Origin: Milkweed yellows phytoplasma str. MW1
GTDB lineage: Bacteria > Bacillota_I > Bacilli_A > Acholeplasmatales > Acholeplasmataceae
Assembly (NCBI RefSeq): GCF_000309485.1
Contig: NZ_AKIL01000003.1
Location: 1 to 8,208, forward strand
Direction of reading: 5' to 3'
DNA: 8,208 nucleotides
Shown here: in pieces, positions 1 through 7,428 of the stretch
Layout: each line of letters begins with the position of its first letter
How positions within the stretch are numbered: position 1 is the first letter of the stretch
Made by a program: the position numbers and the translations under genes
The notes under the pieces: model-generated
The model's database searches: none
Seen by the model: the letters and a program-made list of their open reading frames with translations, nothing else
Told to the model about the DNA's origin: nothing

Positions 1-105
1 TTTTCTAATATTTTATTGTTTATTTAAATATTTAAAATCGTTTTTAAACATCTCATCTCAATTCTTCTTAAACTTCAAAGAAAAAAGAAAGAAAAAAATT
101 TTTAT
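1..105 (+). other. Leader upstream of the large helicase gene; no clear promoter or Shine-Dalgarno
   Basis: This 105-base AT-rich stretch precedes the helicase start codon. A TTGTTT (16-21) could be a -35 element, but no TATAAT-like hexamer lies about 17 bases downstream; the nearest, TAAAAT at 33-38, is only 11 bases away. Just before the ATG is a purine tract (about 76-97) of A and isolated G with no GGAGG core, so initiation probably uses an A-rich or weak ribosome site. A 7-bp AU inverted repeat (100-106 and 111-117, loop TGAA) encloses the start codon but is weak and may be chance. The real promoter may lie further upstream, outside the window. Confidence 0.4.
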
Positions 106-3100
106 ATGAATATAAAATACAAACGTCTTTTGTCGTTATTAGATTTTACAAAAGAAACTAAAAAAATACGTGATAAAATTATAATTGATGTCGAAAGTCA
201 TGAATGGTATTATCATGAGAATACTCTCTTAGCTTTGCCAGGGGTGTATATGATGAATCCTAAAGCGAAAGAAGGAGATGTTTGGATAACAATAGAACGT
301 TTCGCTCCTCCTGTTGCTCCTCAAATTACTAAAAACCCTTTATTAAAATTATGGTTAAATATTTCTGATGATTATAGAATTTTACCTGTTTTAAAAAATA
401 AAGTCAAAAAATCAGAACTAAAAGAATCAGGTTTCCCTATAACGGAGAATTTTAATGATGAAAATGAAAAAAAATTTGTTTTTTTAAAAGAATTTTTACC
501 TTTAAATAAATCTCTTCAAACTGATTTTGACAATTATTACCAAAATACTTGGAAAGTTTGGGCTGAAAAAGAAGAAGAAATTAACAAAACAAGACAATTA
601 TATAAAAAAATATATAAATTAGAACAAGAATTTAGAAGCAATCAAGATGATTCTCATCGCGAATTGGTTTTAGGAGTAGGAATGGTTTTATGGAATTCAG
701 ATGGTAAAAAATCCAAAATTCGTTATCCTTTAATTAGTCACGCTTTAGAAATCCATATGAACGAAAAAACTAATGCTATGGAATTAATGCCTCTTAGAGA
801 ACCTCAATTAGAGTTAGATATTTACACTTTTCTTCAAAATCCTGGTGTTTCAGTTATTGAAACGGCTTGGAAAAAATCTTCATTAATTTCTCAAGAAGGT
901 CGAAATGCGGTTTTTTCTCCTTATAATCCTAAAACTTTTGATTCTATTCTTCAAATAGCAGCTTCTCATCTTGATCCGCAAGGAGAATATAAACCACAAG
1001 GGAATAATAATCGCACTTTATTGCCAATAACGGAAGAATTAAAAATTACTGATAATTGGGTTATTTTCATTCGTCCACGTGATAATAAATTTTTAATTCA
1101 AGATTTAGAACGTTTTCAAAGTCAATTTCAAGTAGCTACAAAAAATTTACCTGATATTCCAAAAGGAATTTTATCCATTCTTGAAGAACAATCATATTCC
1201 CGTAAAAAAATTAAACTGCCAGAATTTAGAAGCTTGGAAATTCATTACCCTTCTAACGAAGATCCTGAGGCTGTTCCTGTGAAAGATTTATTTTTCACTA
1301 TGACTTCTAACGAAGAACAAGTTAAAATCATTCAAAAGTTAGAAATTTATGAAGGATTAGTAGTTCAAGGGCCGCCTGGAACTGGTAAAACCCATACAAT
1401 AGCTAATATTCTTTCTCATTATTTAACTTTAGGTAAAAGAGTTTTAGTCACATCTATGAAAAAAACCGCTCTTAACGTTTTAAGAGATAAATTAATTCCA
1501 GAAATACGAACTCTAGCCGTTAGTTTTTTATCAAGCGAACAAGAAGATTTAAAACAATTGGAACATAATGTTTCAATTATTAAAGAACAAATCAACTCTA
1601 TTGATGAAGATAAATTTGAAAAAGATATTTCCTCTTTAGAAAAAGAAATAGATTTCATTCAAAATGAATTAGCTCATATTGAACAAAAGATTAAAGAATT
1701 TTTTCAACGTAATTTTGATTTAATTGTTTTTTTACCAGAACAATCTCGCCCTCCTATAAAACCTTTAGATGCTTCCAAAATATTAGTTAAAAAGCGTCAT
1801 AAAATTGAATGTTTTAAAGATGAATTAAAATTAACAAATGTTCCTTTATTTCAATCAGAAGATATTGCTGAACTAAAAAAAAATCGTCTTAAAGTGGGCG
1901 ACAAAATTTCTTATTTAAATATACAAATACCTGCAATTGAGCCTTATTTAGTAGAAAATTTAATGGAAATTCACACAAATATTATTACTTACAACTCCAT
2001 AAAAGAAGAAATAAAAGAAAATAAAATTTTTTCTTTAGAATTTAAAAATGATAAAATTTTAGAAAAAGCTCAACACCTTCTGGAAATGCTAGAATATCAA
2101 ATAAAATTAAACCAATCCTTAATTGATGGTGAGAAAAAATTTTCTTGGCACAATTCCATTAAAAATACTTTAAAAAAATCTAGACACGATTTACCTTTAA
2201 AAGAATTCGCCGTTTTTTATAAAGACATTCAAGAAGCAGTAGCTCAACAACAAGATTTTTTAACAAGACCTGTCTCTAGTTTCGCTAATTTAGAATTAGA
2301 TTCTGACATGATGAGTGCTATTAATAAAAAAGCTTCAGGCAAAAGTGCTTTTGGTTTATTTAGTTTTGGTAAAAAAGCGGAAAAAGAAAAATTGTCTTCA
2401 ATTGTCATTATTTCTAACAGACCTGAAAATAAAGAAGATTGGAAACATGTTCAAAAATATTTCCGTTTAAGAAAAAAGATGAGAAATTTAATTATCATCT
2501 GGCAAAACGGTTTAGCTTCTAATTTATTATTAAGTAATGAATTAGTGAACTATGATAATTCTGATCCAAGCACTTTCAACCCTAAACATATTTTACATTT
2601 GAAAAAAGTGTCTGATCATTATCAATATTTAATTGAAAAAGATGTTAGAGACGAAGAAATAATAAAATTAGTTTATGAATTATTTCCTAAATTTCCAGAA
2701 ATAAAGCAAATTCCTAATAGGATTGATTTATTAACTCAATTGCAAAACGATTTACAAAAAAATATTAAATTTCATAGTGTTAGAGATGCTTATAAACAAA
2801 AAAACAAAATCAAGAATGTTTTTTCAATATCTTCTGCTGAATTATTTAAAAATTTCCACAATTTAATTGAAGAAAAATGCGGAAATCCAGAAATAAATGT
2901 TAAAAGATTGAAAAAAGAAACAGATTCCTTTTTAAAAGAAATCAAAAATTTAGACACTTTAAAAGAAAATTTTGAAACCATTAAAACAGTTTCTGAATTG
3001 ATTGAAAAATCAGGAGCTCCTTTATGGGCTGATGATTTAAGAAATAAATCTCCTCTAAATTCTTCTTCTGATAATCTTTTACCTAACGATTGGGACGAAA

Positions 3101-4743
3101 TTTGGTGGTTAAAACAACTTGAAGTTCATCTGGATAATTTGCAAACTCGCGACTATTTAAACAAAATGGAAGCAAAGAGAAAACAAAAAATTATTGATTT
3201 GGAAAAAGTTTATAAACAAATAGTGTCTAAAAAAACTTGGTTACAAGTCTCTCGTAAAAGCACTCCTGATATGGAATCAGCTTTACAATCTTTTATCACT
3301 CATATCACTAAAATAGGAAAAGGAACTGGTAAAAAAGCTCCTATTCATAGACGTCAAGCGCGTCAAGCTTTAACTAATATTTTAGAATCTAACGCTATTC
3401 CTTGTTGGATTATGCCTCATGATAAAATTTCTGAAGTTTTACCTTCTCAAATAGGTAATTTTGATTTAGTAATTATTGATGAAGCTTCTCAATCTGATTT
3501 ATCTGCTTTAGCGGCTTTTTTAAGAGCTGATAAGATTTTAATTGTTGGTGATGATAAACAGGTTGGTCCTAATGATATTTCTGATGTGAGCAAAACACAA
3601 ATTTTATCTCAACGTTTCCTCAAAAATCAAGTCAAACGTTATCAAGGACATTTAAGCTCAGGTTCTTCTATTTATGAATTATTTCAAGTAGTTTTCGCTC
3701 ATGAAAAAATTATGTTAAAAGAACATTTTCGTTCCGTTTCTCCTATTATTGAATATTCTAATAGAGAATTTTACCATAATGAAATCCAACCAATGCGTCT
3801 GCCGAAAAAATCTGAACGTCTTGATCCACCGCTAATCGATGTTTTAGTGACTGATGGAGCTTGTAAAGATGAAAAACAAGAAATTAATAAAGCAGAAGCC
3901 TGTTATATTGTGGATGAGATCAAAAGAATCTGTGCCGATCCTACGATGAAAGATAAAACTATTGGGGTTGTGACTTTAAAAGGAGATCGCCAAGAACATT
4001 ATATTTACGATATGCTAGAAAGAGAATTGCCTAATGATATTTTAAAACGTCATGCTATTAAATGCGGGAACGCTAGAACTTTCCAAGGTGAAGAAAGAAA
4101 TATTATTTTCCTTTCTTTAGTGGTTTCTTTCCGTCCTAACGGTAAAAAACCAATGCCTTTGACTAAAGAAGATGCTTATCAACGTTTCAATGTTGCTGCT
4201 TCTCGTGCTCGTGATCGTATGTATTTAGTCCGCAGTATAGAAATGAATGAGAACCAACTCAGCAATAAAGACGTTTTAAGACGTGGAATTATTAAACATT
4301 TTAGTTTACCTTTTAGTCAAGAAGAGAAAAAAATTAAAAATTTAAGAACTCTTTGTGAAACAGATTTTGAACGTCAAATTTATGATATTTTAGTCAATTT
4401 AGGTTACCGTGTTCTTCCTCAAGTTAAAGTCGGTTCTTACCGAATTGATTTAGTGGTTGAAGGGGATAATGATAACCGTTTAGCTATTGATTGCCACGGC
4501 GATAGATTACCAAGTACCGAACAAGATGATCATGATTTAAACCGTCAAAGAGTTTTAGAACGTAATGGGTGGGAATTTTGGAACGCATTCGCTTTTAATT
4601 TTGTTTTAAATAAAGAAGATGTGATTAAAGACTTAATTAAAAATTTAGAAGCAAAAGACATTGAACCTACCAAAACAGAAAATATAAACCAAGCTATTTA
4701 CACTGAAAAACGTCGAGTAACTGTTTTTACAAAAAATGAATAA
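106..4743 (+). CDS. Large superfamily-1 (COG1112/Dna2-like) helicase with C-terminal PD-(D/E)XK nuclease-like domain
   Basis: This 1545-residue protein is predicted to be an ATP-driven nucleic-acid translocase fused to a nuclease. Seen directly: a Q-motif-like NEEQ (Q405); Walker A GPPGTGKT at 422-429 (K428); Walker B/motif II DEAS at 1125-1128; motif III VGDDKQVGP at 1147-1155; motif IV EHFRS at 1206-1210; motif V TFQGEER at about 1325-1331; motif VI NVAASRAR at 1362-1369. About 700 residues separate Walker A from motif II; they are mostly helical, with a likely coiled coil near 476-545. The C-terminus (about 1417-1520) resembles the MTES_1575/Vsr-like endonuclease fold: E1422, YRIDLVVE with D1448, IDCHGD at 1461-1466, and DLNRQRVLERNGWEFW downstream. 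The N-terminal ~400 residues, with ALPGV and DVWITIER motifs, are not assigned to a named domain. No signal peptide or TM segment is seen, so it is probably cytoplasmic. The ATG at 106 is the first start in frame. It is transcribed alone and ends in a strong terminator. The family call is firm; a role in phage defence rather than DNA or RNA maintenance is inference. Confidence 0.9.
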   Translation: MNIKYKRLLSLLDFTKETKKIRDKIIIDVESHEWYYHENTLLALPGVYMMNPKAKEGDVWITIERFAPPVAPQITKNPLLKLWLNISDDYRILPVLKNKVKKSELKESGFPITENFNDENEKKFVFLKEFLPLNKSLQTDFDNYYQNTWKVWAEKEEEINKTRQLYKKIYKLEQEFRSNQDDSHRELVLGVGMVLWNSDGKKSKIRYPLISHALEIHMNEKTNAMELMPLREPQLELDIYTFLQNPGVSVIETAWKKSSLISQEGRNAVFSPYNPKTFDSILQIAASHLDPQGEYKPQGNNNRTLLPITEELKITDNWVIFIRPRDNKFLIQDLERFQSQFQVATKNLPDIPKGILSILEEQSYSRKKIKLPEFRSLEIHYPSNEDPEAVPVKDLFFTMTSNEEQVKIIQKLEIYEGLVVQGPPGTGKTHTIANILSHYLTLGKRVLVTSMKKTALNVLRDKLIPEIRTLAVSFLSSEQEDLKQLEHNVSIIKEQINSIDEDKFEKDISSLEKEIDFIQNELAHIEQKIKEFFQRNFDLIVFLPEQSRPPIKPLDASKILVKKRHKIECFKDELKLTNVPLFQSEDIAELKKNRLKVGDKISYLNIQIPAIEPYLVENLMEIHTNIITYNSIKEEIKENKIFSLEFKNDKILEKAQHLLEMLEYQIKLNQSLIDGEKKFSWHNSIKNTLKKSRHDLPLKEFAVFYKDIQEAVAQQQDFLTRPVSSFANLELDSDMMSAINKKASGKSAFGLFSFGKKAEKEKLSSIVIISNRPENKEDWKHVQKYFRLRKKMRNLIIIWQNGLASNLLLSNELVNYDNSDPSTFNPKHILHLKKVSDHYQYLIEKDVRDEEIIKLVYELFPKFPEIKQIPNRIDLLTQLQNDLQKNIKFHSVRDAYKQKNKIKNVFSISSAELFKNFHNLIEEKCGNPEINVKRLKKETDSFLKEIKNLDTLKENFETIKTVSELIEKSGAPLWADDLRNKSPLNSSSDNLLPNDWDEIWWLKQLEVHLDNLQTRDYLNKMEAKRKQKIIDLEKVYKQIVSKKTWLQVSRKSTPDMESALQSFITHITKIGKGTGKKAPIHRRQARQALTNILESNAIPCWIMPHDKISEVLPSQIGNFDLVIIDEASQSDLSALAAFLRADKILIVGDDKQVGPNDISDVSKTQILSQRFLKNQVKRYQGHLSSGSSIYELFQVVFAHEKIMLKEHFRSVSPIIEYSNREFYHNEIQPMRLPKKSERLDPPLIDVLVTDGACKDEKQEINKAEACYIVDEIKRICADPTMKDKTIGVVTLKGDRQEHYIYDMLERELPNDILKRHAIKCGNARTFQGEERNIIFLSLVVSFRPNGKKPMPLTKEDAYQRFNVAASRARDRMYLVRSIEMNENQLSNKDVLRRGIIKHFSLPFSQEEKKIKNLRTLCETDFERQIYDILVNLGYRVLPQVKVGSYRIDLVVEGDNDNRLAIDCHGDRLPSTEQDDHDLNRQRVLERNGWEFWNAFAFNFVLNKEDVIKDLIKNLEAKDIEPTKTENINQAIYTEKRRVTVFTKNE

Positions 4744-4757
4744 TCGTTTGACGATTA
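4741..4757 (+). other. Small hairpin overlapping the helicase stop codon
   Basis: TAATCG (4741-4746) and CGATTA (4752-4757) form a perfect 6-bp inverted repeat with the 5-base loop TTTGA. It begins exactly at the TAA stop codon. It has no following T-run, so it is not a terminator by itself; the real terminator starts seven bases later. It could protect the mRNA 3' end or be chance. Confidence 0.35.
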
Positions 4758-4763
4758 AATAAT

Positions 4764-4808
4764 AAAATCCATCGTTAACTTTAAAAAAAGTAACGATGGA
4801 TTTTTTTT
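4764..4808 (+). terminator. Strong rho-independent terminator of the helicase gene
   Basis: A perfect 14-bp stem pairs 4764-4777 (AAAATCCATCGTTA) with 4791-4804 (TAACGATGGATTTT). Two further pairs (CT/AG) are possible above a bulged A. An A-rich loop closes it, and eight T follow at 4801-4808. It lies 20 bases after the helicase stop. On the minus strand the same stem is followed by TTTTATTATTT, so it may also act weakly as a backstop for the converging rsmG transcript. Confidence 0.92.
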
Positions 4809-4903
4809 CTTCGCCGTTGAAAAAATATTTCCCACAAACGGAGATAATTATCAATAAACAATAAATTGCCCCAAAAGAATTACATTTTTAAGATTTGATA
4901 TAT

Positions 4904-4948
4904 AAAAAAGAGTTAATTTATTTTTTGAAATAATAAGTTAACTCTTTT
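4904..4948 (-). terminator. Rho-independent terminator of mnmG-rsmG, stem inside the rsmG coding end
   Basis: On the minus strand AAAAGAGTTAA (4948-4938) pairs perfectly with TTAACTCTTTT (4916-4906), with further T at 4905-4904. Between them TTATT and AATAA can extend the helix after a C/A mismatch, giving a long, nearly continuous AU hairpin. The rsmG TAA stop (4915-4913) lies in the 3' arm, so the last dozen rsmG codons are part of the terminator. GC content is low, but arm length and T-tail make it convincing for such an AT-rich genome. Confidence 0.78.
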
Positions 4949-5527
4949 GCCTAATTCTTCCGGTAATTCTAAAAAGAATTTTTGTTTTAATTTTATTTTC
5001 GTCATTTTAAGATGTTTCAATTCTGCCTCGTAATTAGGTCCTTTCATTGCTATAAAATAACCTTTTTTTTTAATAAGAGGAGAAGCTAATTTTAAAATTA
5101 ATTTTAATTTGCCTAAAGCTCTAGCGATCACTAAATCATATTGTTTATCGTGTTGTTCAATCCTTTGATGAAATAAAAATACATCAGTTAAATTCAATTT
5201 TTTAACTAATGATTCTAAGAAATTAATTTTTTTTAAGGAAGAATCAATTAAAAAAATTTTCAAATGAGGGAATAAAATTTTTAAAGGGATGCTGGGAAAA
5301 CCGGCTCCGGTACCTAAATCGCTTAAATTATCAATTTTATTCAAATCAATATTTTGAGAAATCAATAAAGAATCATAAAAATGTTTTAAATAAATATCTT
5401 TTTCACTCGATAAAGCGGTTAAATTGGTTTTTTCGTTGTATTCTATTAAAAAAGAATAATATATTTTAAATTGTTCTAATTGTAATTCGTTTAAATTAAA
5501 TGTATCTTTTAATATTTGATTAAACAA
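4913..5527 (-). CDS. rsmG: 16S rRNA (guanine-527 N7)-methyltransferase RsmG (GidB)
   Basis: RsmG transfers a methyl group from S-adenosylmethionine to N7 of G527 (E. coli numbering) in the 530 loop of 16S rRNA; loss in other bacteria gives low-level streptomycin resistance. The 204-residue length matches the family (E. coli 207). Visible family features: [20 protein letters not shown] then DSL (31-53), the SAM-binding motif [13 protein letters not shown] (70-82), an acidic strand end FLID (92-95), and DLVIARAL (131-138). The start codon is TTG at 5527-5525; the next in-frame Met is residue 161, so no ATG alternative exists. This TTG overlaps the end of mnmG by 8 nt, suggesting translational coupling. 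An AAAAGG (5542-5537) sits nine bases upstream. It follows mnmG, as in many bacteria, and ends within its own terminator. Confidence 0.95.
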   Translation of the reverse strand: MFNQILKDTFNLNELQLEQFKIYYSFLIEYNEKTNLTALSSEKDIYLKHFYDSLLISQNIDLNKIDNLSDLGTGAGFPSIPLKILFPHLKIFLIDSSLKKINFLESLVKKLNLTDVFLFHQRIEQHDKQYDLVIARALGKLKLILKLASPLIKKKGYFIAMKGPNYEAELKHLKMTKIKLKQKFFLELPEELGKRVNLLFQKIN

Positions 5528-7379
5528 AATTTTTAGCCTTTTGTAAAAAAACTAATAAAATAGAAATATCAACCGGATTGACGCCTAAAATTCTTGATGC
5601 TTGGCCTAAATTATAAGGTTTAATTGTTGTTAATTTTTCTTTAGCTTCTTTAGATAAATTGTGAATTACTGAATAATCAATATCAATAGGAATTGTTTTG
5701 GTTTCTAATTGAAGAAGTTTTTGAGCTTCTTTTTCGGCTTTTAAAATGTAATTTTCGTATTTAACTTGAATTTCAACTTGTTCTAAAACTTCTGGTGTAT
5801 ATTGTTGGTCAAAAACAAATTTCAAAATATTTGTATTTAATTCTGTTCTTTTTAATAATTTATATAAACTCGTTTTTTTCGTAATTAAAGAAGAGTCATG
5901 TTCTTTTAAATAATTTAAATTCTTTTCATTAACTTCAAAAAAAGTTGCTTGTAATTTTTTTTTTAACATGTCTACTTCTAGACGTTTTTTTTCTACATTT
6001 TTATAAGTTTTTTCATCCACTAAACCTAATAATTCAAAACCATAATGAGTTAATCTTAAATCAGCATTATCATGTCTTAATAATAAACGAAATTCTGCTC
6101 TTGAAGTCAATAAACGATAAGGTTCTTTGGTTCCTTTATTGATCAAATCATCAATTAAAACACCAATGTAAGCTTCATTTCTGTTTAAAACAAAACCGTC
6201 TTTATTTTGCAGTTTTAAACTAGCGTTAATTCCGGCCATTAAACCTTGACAAGCCGCTTCTTCATAACCGGTAGTACCGTTGATTTGGCCAGCAAAAAAT
6301 AAATTATTTATTTTTTTAGTTTCTAAAGTATGTTTTAATTGGTTAGGATTGAACGCATCATATTCAATAGCATAAGCATATCTAACTATTTTAGCATTTT
6401 TTAAAGCAGGAATAGTTTGTAAAATTTTATGTTGTATTTCTTTAGGCATGCTTGTAGAAAGACCTTGTAAATACATTTCATCAGATTCTAAACTTTCTGG
6501 TTCAATAAAAATTTGATGTTGTTTTTTATCGCAAAAACGAACTACTTTATCTTCTATAGAAGGACAATAACGCGGGCCCGTTCCTTCTATTTGGCCATCA
6601 TACATTGCCGATTCATATAAATTTTGTTCAATTAATTCGTGAGTTTGTTCGTTAGTGTGAAGCAAATAACAAGGTTCTTGGACTCCTAAATCGTCAATAA
6701 CCGAAGGAGAACTGAAAGTTTGTAAAATGCCATCTCCAAATTGCATTTTAGCTTTAGTATAATCAATGCTATCTTTTTGAATTCTAGGCGGAGTACCTGT
6801 TTTCAAACGAATAACTTCAAAACCATGTTCTTTCAATTGTTTGCTAATGCCATAAGTGGTTGGTTCATTATTAGGACCCGAGTTGGTTTTTGATTTTCCC
6901 ATAAAAATTTTACTGGATAAATAAGTTCCTGTCGTCATAACAACAACTTCACTATAAACAAGTGTTCCATCCTGCAATTTAACCCCTTTAACTTTTTGTT
7001 TTTCAATAATTAATTTTTCCACTAAACCTTCTAATAAAGTTAAACTATCAACTTCTTTTAATATTTGAATAACTACTTTAGGATATTTTAATTTATCAAT
7101 TTGAGCCCTCAAACTTCTTACAGCAGGCCCTTTAGAAGTATTTAACATTTTCATTTGAATTTGCGATAAATCTGCTGCTTTTCCCATAATGCCGCCTAAA
7201 GCTTCAATCTCTCTTACAACGACGCCTTTGGCTGGTCCGCCGATAGAAGGGTTGCAAGGAAGAGCGGCAATTTGTTCTAAATTGCCTGTAATTAATAAAG
7301 TTTTATGTTTTTTGGATAAAGCTAAAGCGGCTTCTACGCCGGCATGTCCGCCACCAATAACAATAGCTTCGTAATTCAT
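5520..7379 (-). CDS. mnmG: tRNA uridine 5-carboxymethylaminomethyl modification enzyme MnmG (GidA)
   Basis: MnmG is an FAD-dependent enzyme that, with the GTPase MnmE, installs the (carboxymethyl)aminomethyl group on C5 of wobble uridine U34 in certain tRNAs, supporting accurate decoding of two-codon boxes. The 619-residue length fits the family (E. coli 629) and excludes the shorter paralogue TrmFO (~440). Visible: the N-terminal dinucleotide-binding VIGGGHAG (7-14), [12 protein letters not shown] (41-52) with conserved C42, [13 protein letters not shown] (266-278) with conserved C272, the second GidA signature [17 protein letters not shown] (363-379), and the C-terminal tRNA-binding helical part ending in [17 protein letters not shown] (589-605). 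The ATG at 7379 has a near-perfect Shine-Dalgarno ten bases upstream. It is downstream of the unknown membrane protein gene (49-nt gap) and overlaps rsmG by 8 nt. MnmE is not in the window. Confidence 0.98.
   Translation of the reverse strand: MNYEAIVIGGGHAGVEAALALSKKHKTLLITGNLEQIAALPCNPSIGGPAKGVVVREIEALGGIMGKAADLSQIQMKMLNTSKGPAVRSLRAQIDKLKYPKVVIQILKEVDSLTLLEGLVEKLIIEKQKVKGVKLQDGTLVYSEVVVMTTGTYLSSKIFMGKSKTNSGPNNEPTTYGISKQLKEHGFEVIRLKTGTPPRIQKDSIDYTKAKMQFGDGILQTFSSPSVIDDLGVQEPCYLLHTNEQTHELIEQNLYESAMYDGQIEGTGPRYCPSIEDKVVRFCDKKQHQIFIEPESLESDEMYLQGLSTSMPKEIQHKILQTIPALKNAKIVRYAYAIEYDAFNPNQLKHTLETKKINNLFFAGQINGTTGYEEAACQGLMAGINASLKLQNKDGFVLNRNEAYIGVLIDDLINKGTKEPYRLLTSRAEFRLLLRHDNADLRLTHYGFELLGLVDEKTYKNVEKKRLEVDMLKKKLQATFFEVNEKNLNYLKEHDSSLITKKTSLYKLLKRTELNTNILKFVFDQQYTPEVLEQVEIQVKYENYILKAEKEAQKLLQLETKTIPIDIDYSVIHNLSKEAKEKLTTIKPYNLGQASRILGVNPVDISILLVFLQKAKNFV
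5537..5542 (-). promoter_or_regulatory. Weak ribosome binding site supporting the TTG start of rsmG
   Basis: AAAAGG on the minus strand lies inside the last codons of mnmG, nine bases before the TTG at 5527. It is a partial match to the anti-SD consensus. With the overlap, ribosomes ending mnmG could reinitiate here. Confidence 0.45.
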
Positions 7380-7389
7380 TTTCTGTTAA

Positions 7390-7396
7390 CCTCCTT
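7390..7396 (-). promoter_or_regulatory. Strong Shine-Dalgarno of mnmG
   Basis: AAGGAGG on the minus strand ends ten bases before the mnmG ATG (7379). It is the best ribosome site in the window and fixes the start. No clear promoter is seen in the 49-base gap between the upstream stop and this start, so mnmG is probably read from a promoter further upstream. Confidence 0.85.
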
Positions 7397-7428
7397 TTTT
7401 TAAAAATTTTTTTCATAAAAAATAATTT

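Noticed and set aside
31..48. TTTAAAA / TTTTAAA inverted repeat as a terminator from an upstream gene
   Set aside because: Pure AT arms of 7 bp with no T-run after them; expected by chance at this base composition.
1419..1658. Minus-strand open frame of 79 codons inside the helicase gene
   Set aside because: It lies antisense to the conserved helicase coding sequence and has no recognisable motif; its Ser/Leu-rich translation is typical of a shadow frame.
2790..2981. Minus-strand open frame of 63 codons inside the helicase gene
   Set aside because: Antisense shadow rich in Phe/Ser/Leu, as expected from the Lys/Glu-rich sense strand; no support as a gene.
3352..3369. Tandem CGTCAAGCG / CGTCAAGCT repeat
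   Set aside because: It simply encodes the RQARQA stretch of the helicase; only two copies, with no sign of a repeat array.
4843..4852. GATAATTATC palindrome as an operator
   Set aside because: It is a single 10-base AT-rich palindrome between two convergent terminators, where no promoter needs control.
4645..4854. Minus-strand open frame of 69 codons across the helicase 3' end and intergenic gap
   Set aside because: It runs straight through the strong plus-strand terminator and the antisense of the helicase C-terminus, with no motif.
5945..6142. Plus-strand open frame of 65 codons inside mnmG
   Set aside because: Antisense to well-conserved mnmG; hydrophobic content comes from the complementary codons.
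7189..7374. Plus-strand open frame of 61 codons inside the mnmG 5' end
   Set aside because: It is antisense to the FAD-binding region of mnmG; the Pro/Ala richness mirrors the Gly-rich sense motifs.
5520..7379. TrmFO (folate-dependent tRNA U54 methylase) instead of MnmG
   Set aside because: Length of 619 residues, both GidA signatures and the C-terminal helical domain identify MnmG; TrmFO is about 440 residues and lacks that C-terminal part.
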